Below are positions 33,670-41,975 of a stretch of 64,000 nt of DNA, piece by piece; within the stretch, counting starts at the first letter, position 1; each line of letters opens with the position of its first letter. The notes below the pieces were generated by a model. That model saw only the letters and a list, made by a program, of their open reading frames with translations. It was not told where the DNA came from and ran no database searches. The translations under genes and the position numbers were made by a program. Source of the stretch: an uncultured bacterium (GTDB lineage Bacteria > Myxococcota_A > Bradymonadia > Bradymonadales > Bradymonadaceae); NCBI GenBank assembly GCA_937981985.1, contig CALJNB010000039.1:40923-104922 (forward strand), given 5' to 3'.

Positions 33670-34821
33670 GAGTTCAACTTCTTTTGCACTTGAATTATAA
33701 ACCGAAAACACAAACGGACGATCAAAACTTATTTTATCAGTCTCACCCAAAGCATCAGCGATAACCTGAGGAGAATCATTTTCAATTCCCTGCTCGTTTA
33801 AAATAAATCGAACTTGATGAACGACCTCCCCGAGCCTAGCCCCCTCACCCAATCGCTCAAAAGAAAGGCGTTCTAAATCAACAATGTTTGAAAAGTCAGA
33901 ATAGGAAAACGTATTTACGAAATCCATTTTCGGAATATGAACCTCGGCCGTTTTCTCGGTCATCTCTGGAAGCAAACGTTCAATAAAGTCCGCCGAGATC
34001 TGAGACTCTAAATCTTCAAACTGACTTTTTGGCATCATCAAAACCAAAACGCTTTCGTTTTCCATCTCAATGGAAAGCGCGGTGAGATCTGCGTTATCGA
34101 CTATCCCATAACGTCCGGATTGAACCATGAAATCGCGTTCACTCGTCGTTTTTCCAAAAAAGGTGTTTCGGTAAGTTTTATTGGTATCAAACGCATTTTT
34201 AAACGCCAAAGTGTAAAACGAACCTGTTGTTAAAAGAAGATCTCCACCTACGCTTTGTGTCGCTGGGAATAACTCTGCTAAATAACCCTCGGTTTGTTCA
34301 CGAGCAACATTATTAATATGCGATCGGGTATCAGGCGACGATAAAGAAATTTGTCTTACATCGAGGTTAATATTCGTTAAAGCGTCAATCAGATCGTTTT
34401 CGATCAAACGTGAATCATCGATCCAAAGACTCGCAAAATGGGTCGTTGAAAACGATGATAGCTCGTTATACTCAAAACGCTCCAAGGCATATTTAGAATC
34501 ATCATCGGCCAAAAGAAAGAGCCCTTTAAAAATTTGAGCAATGCTCTTTGGAGCGTATGAGAAATTATCGTGTTCAAGAAAAGAGCCGTAAACTGTCGGA
34601 ATGCGTTCCTCAGGTGCTGGATCATAAGCCCCGCCCGAAGTCGCATTATTCGCGCCAAAGCTATCGTTATTTTCGTCCGAAGTTTTCCCTACGGGACTAG
34701 AATCATTATTGTCGGTAGATGTTACAACTTTGTCTTCTGTAGAAGCCTTTCCAAATTCGGGACGTCCGCACGCAAAAAGCGACAGAATGATTATATAAAC
34801 GAAAATACTTTTATCGACCAA
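33649..34821 (-). CDS. Serpin (serine protease inhibitor family) lipoprotein
   Basis: 390 residues from a TTG with GGAG 6 bases upstream. Lipobox LFAC with the lipidated Cys at 18, then a flexible Asp/Asn/Ser-rich linker to about 75. Serpin segments follow: FSYAPKSI, SHINNVAREQTEGYLAELFP, GDLLLTTGSFYTLAFKNAFD, SVLVLMMPK, EVHIPKM, and C-terminal SFDRPFVFSVYNS then ELLGRFTD. The reactive-loop hinge (about 341-352) is LNEQGIENDSPQ instead of the alanine-rich NEEGTEAAAAT of inhibitory serpins, so inhibitory activity is uncertain. It would be anchored in a membrane, possibly at the surface. Confidence 0.85.
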   Translation of the reverse strand: MVDKSIFVYIIILSLFACGRPEFGKASTEDKVVTSTDNNDSSPVGKTSDENNDSFGANNATSGGAYDPAPEERIPTVYGSFLEHDNFSYAPKSIAQIFKGLFLLADDDSKYALERFEYNELSSFSTTHFASLWIDDSRLIENDLIDALTNINLDVRQISLSSPDTRSHINNVAREQTEGYLAELFPATQSVGGDLLLTTGSFYTLAFKNAFDTNKTYRNTFFGKTTSERDFMVQSGRYGIVDNADLTALSIEMENESVLVLMMPKSQFEDLESQISADFIERLLPEMTEKTAEVHIPKMDFVNTFSYSDFSNIVDLERLSFERLGEGARLGEVVHQVRFILNEQGIENDSPQVIADALGETDKISFDRPFVFSVYNSSAKEVELLGRFTD

Positions 34822-34842
34822 ACCCTACTCCAAATGCCGAGC

Positions 34843-34859
34843 GCCATTTTCTAAATGGC
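34843..34859. repeat. Inverted repeat upstream of the serpin gene
   Basis: GCCATTT-TCT-AAATGGC, seven-base arms, in the serpin leader between its promoter and ribosome binding site. Could form an RNA hairpin; role unknown. Confidence 0.4.
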
Positions 34860-34871
34860 AGGTTTCCTACT

Positions 34872-34901
34872 TTTATAGGAGAACTGCAGTACGTATGCCA
34901 A
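34872..34901 (-). promoter_or_regulatory. Sigma-70-like promoter of the serpin gene
   Basis: Minus strand TTGGCA (34896-34901), 18-base spacer, TATAAA (34872-34877); each box matches consensus in five of six positions. It lies about 50 bases upstream of the TTG start at 34821. Confidence 0.5.
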
Positions 34902-34986
34902 TCTAAATTGGCCAGAAACAGGTGGATTTCTGCATTTTTTCAACGAAGATCTGAATCCGATCTCAGTTTTTTGACACATTTTAGGC

Positions 34987-35012
34987 AAAAAAAAACCGAG
35001 AGAACTCGGTTT
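34987..35012 (-). terminator. Intrinsic terminator of the HU gene
   Basis: Minus-strand AAACCGAG-TTCT-CTCGGTTT, eight-base perfect stem with a four-base loop, followed by a T run (nine A residues on the plus strand). Located 20 bases after the stop at 35033. Confidence 0.88.
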
Positions 35013-35032
35013 ACTAAAAAAGCAAACGAGAT

Positions 35033-35320
35033 TTAGTTTACAAGTTGCTTAAGAGTTGGTGCAGCTTTAAATCCAACATTGTAAGATGCTGGAATCTTGA
35101 TTGGCTTACCTGTGCGAGGATTACGTCCTTCACGGGCTTTACGGTGCTTAACAGTAAACGTACCGAAACCAGGGTATGAGAATCGTTTCTCGTCGTTGAT
35201 GCTGTTTGAAATTAAGTCAAACGCAGCATCAAGGATTTCACCTGTAGCTTTCTTGGTGAGTTCGGTTCCTTGGTCAGCAGCACGAGCGTGGAGAGCATCA
35301 ATCAATTCAGACTTTGTCAT
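35033..35320 (-). CDS. HU/IHF-family DNA-binding protein
   Basis: 95 residues. MTKSELIDALHAR, RFSYPGFGTFTVKHRKAREG and the hallmark GRNPRTGKPIKIPAS of the DNA-binding arms; the last includes the proline that intercalates and bends DNA. HU organises the nucleoid. A strong promoter and a strong terminator flank it, so it is monocistronic and probably abundant. Confidence 0.95.
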   Translation of the reverse strand: MTKSELIDALHARAADQGTELTKKATGEILDAAFDLISNSINDEKRFSYPGFGTFTVKHRKAREGRNPRTGKPIKIPASYNVGFKAAPTLKQLVN

Positions 35321-35400
35321 GTTATTCGCCTTTTGTAGCAGTAACGGTTATCCGCACTAAATATGCGGGTTTCTTTTAAATTTCCGTGTAACGGTTGCGG

Positions 35401-35430
35401 AATGTAAACGCCCAACAATCTGGTTGTCAA
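35401..35430 (-). promoter_or_regulatory. Sigma-70-like promoter of the HU gene
   Basis: Minus strand TTGACA (35425-35430, perfect -35), 18-base spacer, TACATT (35401-35406, four of six). About 75 bases of leader precede the ATG at 35320. Confidence 0.6.
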
Positions 35431-35506
35431 GCGATATTGGTGTGCAATTCGGGATCATTATTGGCTAAGCAAAGATAAAGTGCTGCCAGCAAAAAAAGGC
35501 CGTAAG

Positions 35507-36319
35507 CTATTGAACTGAAAGGATATTCCGTGCTTGCTCGGGAGTCGAAATCTCTCGATTAAAACCCTTAGAAAATTCAGAAATTTTTTCTACTAATTCC
35601 CAACTTCCTGCCGCTAAAACCCCCTTTGATACGTAAATATTGTCCTCAAGGCCCACTCTTACGTGTCCTCCAAGCTGAATTGCCAGCTTCGCAAGGGGGA
35701 ATTCAAACCGCCCGATTCCTGCAACCGACCAGGTTGCATCATCAGGAATCAAAGAGATCAAAAACTTCAATGCCGCCTCAGAACCCTCAATTCCACCGGG
35801 CATTCCCATTACGAAATCAAAATGCAGAGGACCTTCTAATAATCCCATTTTTTCTAATCGCAACGCGGTTCCGATCATAGCACTATCAAATACTTCGATT
35901 TCTGGCCGAATATGATGTTTCTTCAAACCTTCGGCAATTTCGATAATCATTGGAAAAGTATTCAAAAAACATTCATCACCGAAATTGACTGATCCCGTTG
36001 TAAGGGTTGCCATATCTGGTTTTAGATCGATAGCTTCAATTCTTTCAGCCACGCTCATCCCCACTGCACCGCCGGTTGAAAACTGAACCATCAAATCGGA
36101 AGTATTTCGGATTTGGGTAAGTATCTTTTCAAAGGTATTGCGGTCTTGGGTTGGTGTACCGTCGGCTAAACGCCCATGAACGTGAGCCATTGATGCACCT
36201 CGCTCTCGACACTTTTCAGCCTCAATTGCGATCTCCTCAGGCAAATAGGGGACGTTCGGATTATCCGAACGCATTGTTTCTGCACCTACAACAGCAGCAG
36301 TAATAACGAGAGGTTTCAT
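35507..36319 (-). CDS. kce: 3-keto-5-aminohexanoate cleavage enzyme (BKACE family)
   Basis: 270 residues from the ATG at 36317-36319, giving [20 protein letters not shown] as in BKACE enzymes; the frame extends 15 codons further upstream inside kal without support. [19 protein letters not shown] holds the metal-binding His pair, [15 protein letters not shown] and [15 protein letters not shown] are conserved. Kce condenses 3-keto-5-aminohexanoate with acetyl-CoA to 3-aminobutyryl-CoA plus acetoacetate in lysine fermentation. Other BKACE substrates are possible, but the preceding kal supports this one. Confidence 0.85.
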   Translation of the reverse strand: MKPLVITAAVVGAETMRSDNPNVPYLPEEIAIEAEKCRERGASMAHVHGRLADGTPTQDRNTFEKILTQIRNTSDLMVQFSTGGAVGMSVAERIEAIDLKPDMATLTTGSVNFGDECFLNTFPMIIEIAEGLKKHHIRPEIEVFDSAMIGTALRLEKMGLLEGPLHFDFVMGMPGGIEGSEAALKFLISLIPDDATWSVAGIGRFEFPLAKLAIQLGGHVRVGLEDNIYVSKGVLAAGSWELVEKISEFSKGFNREISTPEQARNILSVQ

Positions 36320-36696
36320 TTTTGAAACTCGATAGGAACAATACATGTTCCCTTGGCGCGGCAAACAACGATTGGCGGATCTAACACCTCTGCTTCTGAG
36401 GCTTGATTTTCATTTTGTGTTAAACGAATTACTTTGCGCGCCTCAAACTCCATTGTACGCGATGAATTACCTTTTTTAGTGATCTTGCCTACGGCCTCGA
36501 TGTAATCACCGGCATAAACGGGCGCTAGAAATTCCACATCTGAATAAGCCCGAAAAAGACCCTCATCTCCATCGCTTCGTATTAACAGTTCGGTTGCAAC
36601 ATCTCCGAAAAACTTCAACATATGCGCGCCATCTACAAGGTTTCCAGCATAATGCGCATCTTCCATCCCCATTCTAACTCTAATCATGACTTCCAT
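36316..36696 (-). CDS. kal: 3-aminobutyryl-CoA ammonia-lyase
   Basis: 126 residues from the ATG at 36694-36696, five bases after GGGAG; the start at 36699 is closer to the box. Hotdog fold; [40 protein letters not shown] and [20 protein letters not shown] are close to the Kal of lysine-fermenting clostridia and fusobacteria. It deaminates 3-aminobutyryl-CoA to crotonyl-CoA, the step after kce. The stop overlaps the kce start by 4 bases. kamA/kamDE and kdd, which would precede it, are not in the window. Confidence 0.85.
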   Translation of the reverse strand: MEVMIRVRMGMEDAHYAGNLVDGAHMLKFFGDVATELLIRSDGDEGLFRAYSDVEFLAPVYAGDYIEAVGKITKKGNSSRTMEFEARKVIRLTQNENQASEAEVLDPPIVVCRAKGTCIVPIEFQK

Positions 36697-36712
36697 CATC
36701 GCTCCCAAAAAA

Positions 36713-36729
36713 GTAGAAACCCTTTCTAC
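36713..36729 (-). promoter_or_regulatory. Terminator-like hairpin in the kal-kce leader
   Basis: On the minus strand GTAGAAA-GGG-TTTCTAC is followed by TTTTTT and, two bases on, by the kal GGGAG box. A seven-base stem plus T run immediately before a ribosome binding site is the arrangement of an attenuator, or of the end of a short upstream RNA. Stem is AT-rich and therefore modest in stability. Confidence 0.45.
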
Positions 36730-36836
36730 AATTAAAAAGCAGATGCGCAAACATAACGATCTCTTGTATCGGGTTTATGCATCGGCAAATAAACAATGCT
36801 CTTTCCTCGCAAATTAAGAGTAATTCGGCCGAAAAA

Positions 36837-36865
36837 TAGACTCGTACGCATTTAACAAGTACAAT
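36837..36865 (+). promoter_or_regulatory. Candidate sigma-70 promoter of the 36894 gene
   Basis: TAGACT (36837-36842), 17-base spacer, TACAAT (36860-36865). The -10 box matches in five of six positions. About 22 bases of leader with AGGAG precede the ATG at 36894. Confidence 0.4.
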
Positions 36866-36893
36866 GAAAAGTAACTTTATCACAGGAGTTACG

Positions 36894-37439
36894 ATGTCCT
36901 CCAATATTGAGACGGTCCCAAGTTTATTGAGTTTTTTTCACGAAGAACTTCAAGCAGCCTTCAAAAAATTAGGTGTAAAAACATCCGAAGAGACAGAAGC
37001 CTATTTGGTGCACCTCCTTGATGGGTTTGCCAAACCTGATCTACAAACGACAGCGGATTTAAGTTTTGATGTTCCAGCGGCCATCCTTCTCGAAGAAGCA
37101 TTAACGAGCCCTAACGATCAAAAGATCGATATTTACCGACGACTTGGAGACTCAAGCCTTTATGGTTGCGGGTTTCTTCCAGAGTATCTTTCCCAAAAAA
37201 GCGTCGGCATGGACTACTATAAAAAAATAGGAATGATTGCCTATCAAAGTTTGGCCGATCTCATGCAAATTAAATCACCCGGCGGCATTTTCGATCTCAT
37301 CTTTAAAGAGCTCGCCGTCAAATTTAGCCAATGTGTTGATGCGTTTCGTTTGGTCGGATTTCAACCCGGCCTACAATTACCAAACTTTGGCAAGACGACC
37401 GGATCGAACCACAAAGATCCTTACAGCCTCATCGATTAA
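36894..37439 (+). CDS. Conserved-looking protein of unknown function
   Basis: 181 residues, start chosen because AGGAG is five bases upstream; the frame extends ten codons further. No signal peptide. All-helical, with LHLLDGFAK-type N-terminal region, IYRRLGDSSLYGCGFLPEYL and GMDYYKKIGMIAYQSLADLM segments; looks globular and cytoplasmic. No domain is recognised. Divergent from kal. Confidence 0.6.
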   Translation: MSSNIETVPSLLSFFHEELQAAFKKLGVKTSEETEAYLVHLLDGFAKPDLQTTADLSFDVPAAILLEEALTSPNDQKIDIYRRLGDSSLYGCGFLPEYLSQKSVGMDYYKKIGMIAYQSLADLMQIKSPGGIFDLIFKELAVKFSQCVDAFRLVGFQPGLQLPNFGKTTGSNHKDPYSLID

Positions 37440-37443
37440 ACCT

Positions 37444-37551
37444 ATGTCACAAAAATTAGGACTCGAACGAAAGAAGGATATCGCGTCTATCATTACTAAA
37501 GAAAACAATATGCCGAATTTAATGGGCGCTTTTTTGAGTATCGCACGCTAG
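37444..37551 (+). CDS. Possible small protein (35 residues)
   Basis: Begins MSQKLGLERKKDIASIITKE and ends LMGAFLSIAR. It starts 4 bases after the stop of the preceding gene, so it could be translated by coupling, but no ribosome binding site is visible. It may be spurious. Confidence 0.3.
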   Translation: MSQKLGLERKKDIASIITKENNMPNLMGAFLSIAR

Positions 37552-37608
37552 CACCGTGCACGATCAAAATGATTAGATCTTTTTAAAAACAAATACGTCT
37601 ATAGGAGT

Positions 37609-38406
37609 ATGACTAAAATACTCATCCTTTTGTTTTCGATTCTATTAGCTTCATCTCTATCAGCACAAGAGGTAAACATTCTGGCTGAACGATTTAATCC
37701 CCCTACCGGGTACAAACGAATAAAGCCTAAAGCGGATAGCTTTGCCGAGTCCCTACTTCGGCTGCCTCTCCAAAATAAAACCACCGTTTTATCTTATGCA
37801 GGAAATGAAATCGATGCGCCTTCGGCCGCTGTCGTTGCTTTAGATGTTGGAAGTCGAGACCTTCAGCAATGCGCAGATGTTATTCTTCGTCTCCACGCAG
37901 AATGGCTATGGGCACAGAATAGGACATCGGAGATCTCCTATCACTTCACAAGTGGCGATCGGTCTAGTTGGAAAAGTTGGGAAAAAGGCGAACGCTTTAT
38001 CGTGAACGGACGATATGTAAAGCGAGTGCGAAAGGGCCATAGAAGTAGTTCTTATAATAATTTTAAGACTTATCTTTTTCATCTCTTTCGCTACGCCGGA
38101 ACCCGATCGCTTGCGCTTGACTCACAACCTATAAAAATTGGGAAGGTACAAGCAGGCGATTTTTTCGTATTGCCGGGATCACCCGGACACGCAGTAATCG
38201 TCTTAGACGTCGTTATAAATAAGAAAGGCGAGAAATTAATGTTGATAGGTCAAGGGTTTATGCCCGCCCAAGAGTTCCATGTTATTACTGCTACTCACAC
38301 CATCGATAAAGTTTGGTTTAAAGTTCCCGACATTGAAGGTGAGATTGATACCCCATCGTGGGCCCCCTTTCCAGCCACAACATTGCGACGTTTCAAGGTC
38401 AAATGA
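37609..38406 (+). CDS. Secreted DUF4846 protein
   Basis: 265 residues. Signal peptide about 1-19 (ending SLSAQ). DUF4846 landmarks: DVGSRDLQQCADVILRLHAE, SWKSWEKGER, FKTYLFHLFRYAGTRSLALD, GDFFVLPGSPGHAVIVLDV and GQGFMPAQEFHV. The GSPGHAV segment with His is the most conserved part and suggests an NlpC/P60-like or similar hydrolase fold, but this is not established. Probably periplasmic. Confidence 0.8.
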   Translation: MTKILILLFSILLASSLSAQEVNILAERFNPPTGYKRIKPKADSFAESLLRLPLQNKTTVLSYAGNEIDAPSAAVVALDVGSRDLQQCADVILRLHAEWLWAQNRTSEISYHFTSGDRSSWKSWEKGERFIVNGRYVKRVRKGHRSSSYNNFKTYLFHLFRYAGTRSLALDSQPIKIGKVQAGDFFVLPGSPGHAVIVLDVVINKKGEKLMLIGQGFMPAQEFHVITATHTIDKVWFKVPDIEGEIDTPSWAPFPATTLRRFKVK

Positions 38407-38466
38407 TGCTTCATGCTTCTCACTTTGAGGCGTACTAATACTCGCTATATCTGATTATTTATTGCC

Positions 38467-38562
38467 ATGAAAAAACTACAACTCCCTAAATACGAAAACG
38501 CGTTTGAACTAAATTCGAATCGCCCGCTCAATCGACGCACAAAAATATTGCACTCAAATTAA
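38467..38562 (+). CDS. Possible small protein (31 residues)
   Basis: Open frame MKKLQLPKYENAFELNSNRP then a basic end. No clear ribosome binding site and no conservation can be judged; it could be chance in the 227-base gap between DUF4846 and the tRNA. Confidence 0.2.
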   Translation: MKKLQLPKYENAFELNSNRPLNRRTKILHSN

Positions 38563-38571
38563 AAAATATGC

Positions 38572-38600
38572 TTGCTTTAGAACCTTAGCTCGGCTATCAA
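38572..38600 (+). promoter_or_regulatory. Weak candidate promoter of the tRNA
   Basis: TTGCTT (38572-38577), 17 bases, TATCAA (38595-38600); poor match to consensus (three and four of six). It would start RNA about 25 bases before the tRNA. Confidence 0.25.
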
Positions 38601-38633
38601 AAGTTCTTCTTGGCAGTGTTTAGGCATTGCATA

Positions 38634-38707
38634 GGACCCATAGCTCAGTTGGTTAGAGCCGCCGGCTCATAACCGGCTGGTCCCAGGTTCGAGTCCTGGT
38701 GGGTCCA
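38634..38707 (+). tRNA. tRNA with CAU anticodon (elongator Met, or Ile2 if lysidine-modified)
   Basis: 74 bases folding into a complete cloverleaf. Acceptor stem GGACCCA/TGGGTCC (all seven paired, G1-C72, so not initiator), D stem GCTC/GAGC, anticodon stem GCCGG/CCGGC around loop CTCATAA, anticodon CAT at 38668-38670, T stem CCAGG/CCTGG with TTCGAGT. Discriminator A; CCA is not encoded and would be added by the CCA-adding enzyme. Sequence alone does not separate Met from lysidine-Ile2. Confidence 0.93.
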
Positions 38708-38844
38708 CTTAAATTACGTGGATGCTCGATTGATAATGTGTTTTTCAAATATCAATATTCAAATGAAACAGCGACGCGATCTAAACTCTAGGCGACAACT
38801 TCAAGTTGGCGCTTTTTTTATACTTATAAGCAGAAGGTAGGATC

Positions 38845-39591
38845 TTGAAGGAGCAACTTAAACGACTTAGGGAACTACAATTTATTGATATCGAGCTCGA
38901 CGGCTTTCGCAAAGTCAAAAGCGAAATCGTTGTACGCATCGAAGAAAACAAAGGTTTTCTATCAAAATTAATTGTAGATCTTGAAAAGCAAAAAGAAGAG
39001 TTTGAAGAAATCAAATCTCTTCATAGCTCAAAAACCGACGATCTTGCCTACATCAAAGAACAACATGATAAACGTCAAAAACGTCTACATAATGTTGGCT
39101 CGGCAAAAGAATTTAATGCGGTTGAGAAAGAGATTGAAGGCTTGAAGCGATCGATCACGCAAACCCAAGAAGAACTTCAGCACATGAATGAAGTCATCGC
39201 GGCAACTCAAGAAGCAATTACCGATAAAGAAAGCAAAGTGGTTCAGCTTCAAGATTCGATCAAAGCAGAAGAAGACGCTTCAGCCGATCAAATAAAAAAA
39301 GCCGATGATGATATCGAACGGCTCAACGCGCGCGAAACTGAAGCACGCGCAGAAGTATCAAAACGTGTTCTTCATCGTTACGACTTTATTCGAAATCGTC
39401 GTGAAGGCCTAGCAGTTGTACCTGCCAAAGATGGACATTGTGAATCCTGCTTCATGGCCGTTCCTGCTCAAGAATTCATCCTTATTCAACGCGGTGAAAC
39501 CTTGTGCATGTGTCCTCATTGCCAGTGCATTCTTTACTTCTGGGAAGAAGCTATCGGTGAGCCCGGTGGCCCAAAAGCAGAAGTCGCATAA
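38845..39591 (+). CDS. Coiled-coil protein with C-terminal C4 zinc ribbon (CdsZ-like)
   Basis: 248 residues from a TTG with AGG/GGA upstream; no ATG is available nearby. Residues about 5-185 form a long charged coiled coil, starting KEQLKRLRELQFIDIELDGF. The C-terminal domain carries C-x2-C at CESC and CMCPHC, i.e. a C4 zinc ribbon of the zf-RING_7 type. CdsZ-like proteins are implicated in the type III secretion apparatus in chlamydiae, but relatives are widespread and their general role is unknown. Located 137 bases downstream of the tRNA. Confidence 0.8.
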   Translation: MKEQLKRLRELQFIDIELDGFRKVKSEIVVRIEENKGFLSKLIVDLEKQKEEFEEIKSLHSSKTDDLAYIKEQHDKRQKRLHNVGSAKEFNAVEKEIEGLKRSITQTQEELQHMNEVIAATQEAITDKESKVVQLQDSIKAEEDASADQIKKADDDIERLNARETEARAEVSKRVLHRYDFIRNRREGLAVVPAKDGHCESCFMAVPAQEFILIQRGETLCMCPHCQCILYFWEEAIGEPGGPKAEVA

Positions 39592-39619
39592 TTTCACTTC
39601 ATAACTTTAGAATTCTGAT

Positions 39620-39642
39620 GAGCCTCACGGTTCTTTTTTTTT
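39620..39642 (+). terminator. Intrinsic terminator of the zinc-ribbon gene
   Basis: GAGCC-TCAC-GGTTC (one G-T pair) followed by nine T residues, 28 bases after the stop. The short stem makes it weak to moderate. Confidence 0.5.
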
Positions 39643-39711
39643 GCATTAATCTAATCAAAAAGATTCATCTTCCTCAATCAATTGACTGACCCAATTTCTT
39701 AATATTGGACC

Positions 39712-39750
39712 TAATAAAAAAATAAAAAACGCCTCTCTTTCGAGAAGCGC
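39712..39750 (-). terminator. Strong minus-strand terminator with no gene in front of it
   Basis: On the minus strand GCGCTTCTC-GAAA-GAGAGGCGT (nine pairs, two of them G-U wobbles that pair only in the minus-strand RNA) followed by TTTTTTATTTTTTT. It has a stable GNRA loop and a long T tract, but no minus-strand gene precedes it: the next gene to the right, recQ, is on the plus strand. Confidence 0.75.
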
Positions 39751-40067
39751 TCATCAACATTTGAAATCCCATGTGTCCCCAGTTTCTCTCTAAAGTAAAG
39801 TTAACTAGAAGATTCCAAGCTTTGATTTTTTGTTAATGAATACAACCCGATCACTTTTAAAAAAAGAAATGGGGGCGCATGTCTTAACATTGATAAATCC
39901 AATCAAGTACCGTGCCACAATAGGGAACCTCTTTTGACCCAGCAAAATCAAGACTTCAAAATTTCTCTCGTTTAAATCAAACAAAAATCTGAGCTTTTTA
40001 AATATTCTTTCTCAGTTTTTTAAGTGAATTACTTGTGAAATAAAACGACCCGCGTATAACTATACAT

Positions 40068-41975
40068 ATGTTCAGTGTTGCTGTTGAAAATTCAGAAACC
40101 CGTCTCGATACACTTTTCCGTGTTTTTGGATTTAGTGCCTTCAGATCAGGACAGGACGAGGTCACGCAATCCATAGCCGAAGGGATTTCAACCTTAGCCA
40201 TTATGCCGACCGGTGGCGGAAAAAGTTTGTGTTACCAATTACCTGCATGCCGCGCCTCTGGAATCACACTTGTTATATCTCCCCTAATCGCGCTCATGAA
40301 AGATCAGGTTGATGCATTATACGCCCGAGGAATTCCGGCAACCTGCATTCACTCCGGTCAAACATGGCAAGATCAAAAGTTGCGCCTTCGAGGAATGACA
40401 GAAGGTCTTTATAAAATTATCTACGTTGCACCTGAACGTTTTAAGAATAAAGCATTTCGTGAGGTACTCGATAAAATCACAGTCACGCTTTTTGCTATTG
40501 ATGAGGCACATTGTATTAGTCAATGGGGTCACGACTTTCGCCCTGACTACCGGGAACTTTCTAATGTCCGAAAAGAATTAGGTAACCCGGTAACCCTAGC
40601 GCTCACCGCAACGGCTACACCGGAAGTGCGTACCGATATTTTAGCTCAATTAGATCTGCAATCTGCACGTGTTGTTATTTCTGGGTTCGAACGCCCCAAC
40701 TTATATTTTGAAGTTCAAAATGTACGTAATGATCAAGATAAATACGTTTATCTACGATCCTTTTTAGAAGACAAGATGGATCAATCCATCATCATCTATT
40801 GTACAACTCGCCGCCAAGTGAATGAAATAAAAGTTCGTGTTGAACATGACGGTCATTTGGTCGGTGCGTATCACGCCGGCTTATCAAACGCAGAAAGAAA
40901 ACGTGCTCAGGAAAGTTTTATAGCAGGCGATACTCCGATCTTGGTAGCCACCAACGCATTTGGAATGGGAATCGATAAACATAATGTGCGTGCGGTCGTC
41001 CATTTTAGTTTTCCTGGAAGTCTGGAATCCTATTACCAAGAAGCGGGCCGCGCAGGTCGTGATGGAGAGAAGTCACACTGTTTACTATTTAACGCACAAA
41101 CAGATCGACAAACTCATGAATACTTTATCAATACTTCATTTCCATCGCCCGAAGTGGTCCAACAAGTTTGGGCCCAATTAAGGTCACTTGGCGTAGGAAC
41201 GCATGCAACAGGACCGGCTCAGATCACTCAATATTTGGACCACTCCCCATCGTCCAAAGGTATTTCCAGAAATCCTAAATCGGCATCTCAAAAACCCATT
41301 CCAGAAGCGGCGGTTCAATCCGTTTTTAGACTTCTTAAACTTGCCTCACACATAGACTTTGGCTGGAGAGATGGATTTCCTTGGGTTGCGATTCGCGATA
41401 TTTCACGGGCAAGAGATTTACGTGTGGATTGGCAATATTTAACGTCACGTCGCCAAAGTGCGCATCGCCAACTTACCCAAATGCTTCAATTTATAAGTCG
41501 CACCTCATGCCGGCAGCTTCAGCTTCTCCAACACTTTGAAAGCACCTCTTCTTTTGGAAATTCCTGCCATTTTTGTGATGTATGTTTGGACGCGCCGCCG
41601 GTGTTTGATTCCCACCATTCTCGAATTAAATCCCCCGATAAGCCCCCTCTTCTTATTCGAAAGTTATTAAGCGCTATCGCTAGAACCCGAGGTCGACATA
41701 ATGCCAAAATAATTACGGCAATGGTTAGAGGTTCGACCGCGCCCGCAATGAAAATACATCAACTCGAAGAGCTTTCGACTTACTCGATTCTTGATTTTCT
41801 ACGCCCTTCACAAGCAATTGAACTCTTACGTCTGTGCGAACGCTATCGATTAACGCTGCGTAATACGAACGGACATATTTCATTGACCGATGAGGGTGTG
41901 CTTGTCATGCGTGGCGATAAAAAACTTCCTCAAGCCTTAGATGATCATTTGGCAAAACGCGTTTGCCTTATTTAG
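40068..41975 (+). CDS. recQ: ATP-dependent DNA helicase RecQ
   Basis: 635 residues. Walker A PTGGGKSLCYQLPA (47-60), DEAH box FAIDEAHCISQWGHDFRPDY, LALTATATPEVR, motif V GMGIDKHNVRAVVHFSFPGS and motif VI YYQEAGRAGRDG. The zinc-binding Cys set C-HFCDVC is at about 501-507, with an upstream Cys in SCRQLQLLQHF. The region past it is RQC-like; no HRDC domain is obvious. RecQ unwinds DNA for repair and replication-fork restart. The central RQC part departs from E. coli RecQ with a Ser/Pro-rich insertion (about 385-415). Confidence 0.9.
   Translation: MFSVAVENSETRLDTLFRVFGFSAFRSGQDEVTQSIAEGISTLAIMPTGGGKSLCYQLPACRASGITLVISPLIALMKDQVDALYARGIPATCIHSGQTWQDQKLRLRGMTEGLYKIIYVAPERFKNKAFREVLDKITVTLFAIDEAHCISQWGHDFRPDYRELSNVRKELGNPVTLALTATATPEVRTDILAQLDLQSARVVISGFERPNLYFEVQNVRNDQDKYVYLRSFLEDKMDQSIIIYCTTRRQVNEIKVRVEHDGHLVGAYHAGLSNAERKRAQESFIAGDTPILVATNAFGMGIDKHNVRAVVHFSFPGSLESYYQEAGRAGRDGEKSHCLLFNAQTDRQTHEYFINTSFPSPEVVQQVWAQLRSLGVGTHATGPAQITQYLDHSPSSKGISRNPKSASQKPIPEAAVQSVFRLLKLASHIDFGWRDGFPWVAIRDISRARDLRVDWQYLTSRRQSAHRQLTQMLQFISRTSCRQLQLLQHFESTSSFGNSCHFCDVCLDAPPVFDSHHSRIKSPDKPPLLIRKLLSAIARTRGRHNAKIITAMVRGSTAPAMKIHQLEELSTYSILDFLRPSQAIELLRLCERYRLTLRNTNGHISLTDEGVLVMRGDKKLPQALDDHLAKRVCLI

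Larger units (their letters stand above)
39592..40067. other. 476-bp intergenic region with terminators on both strands and no evident gene
   Basis: Strongly AT-rich. Contains a plus-strand terminator (39620-39642), a strong minus-strand terminator (39712-39750), a palindromic segment around GGGGACACAT (39757-39791) and CTGAG/CTCAG repeats flanked by A and T runs near 39990-40020. No convincing ORF is seen on either strand. The minus-strand terminator implies a transcript initiating to its right. Confidence 0.5.

Noticed and set aside
36730..36893. Lysine riboswitch upstream of kal-kce
   Set aside because: The L-box conserved segments are absent; only a terminator-like hairpin is present.
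38634..38707. Initiator tRNA-fMet
   Set aside because: The first base pair is G-C, not the C-A mismatch of bacterial initiators.
39998..40201. 67-residue minus-strand ORF across the recQ start
   Set aside because: Shadow of recQ on the opposite strand, no ribosome binding site, low-complexity composition.
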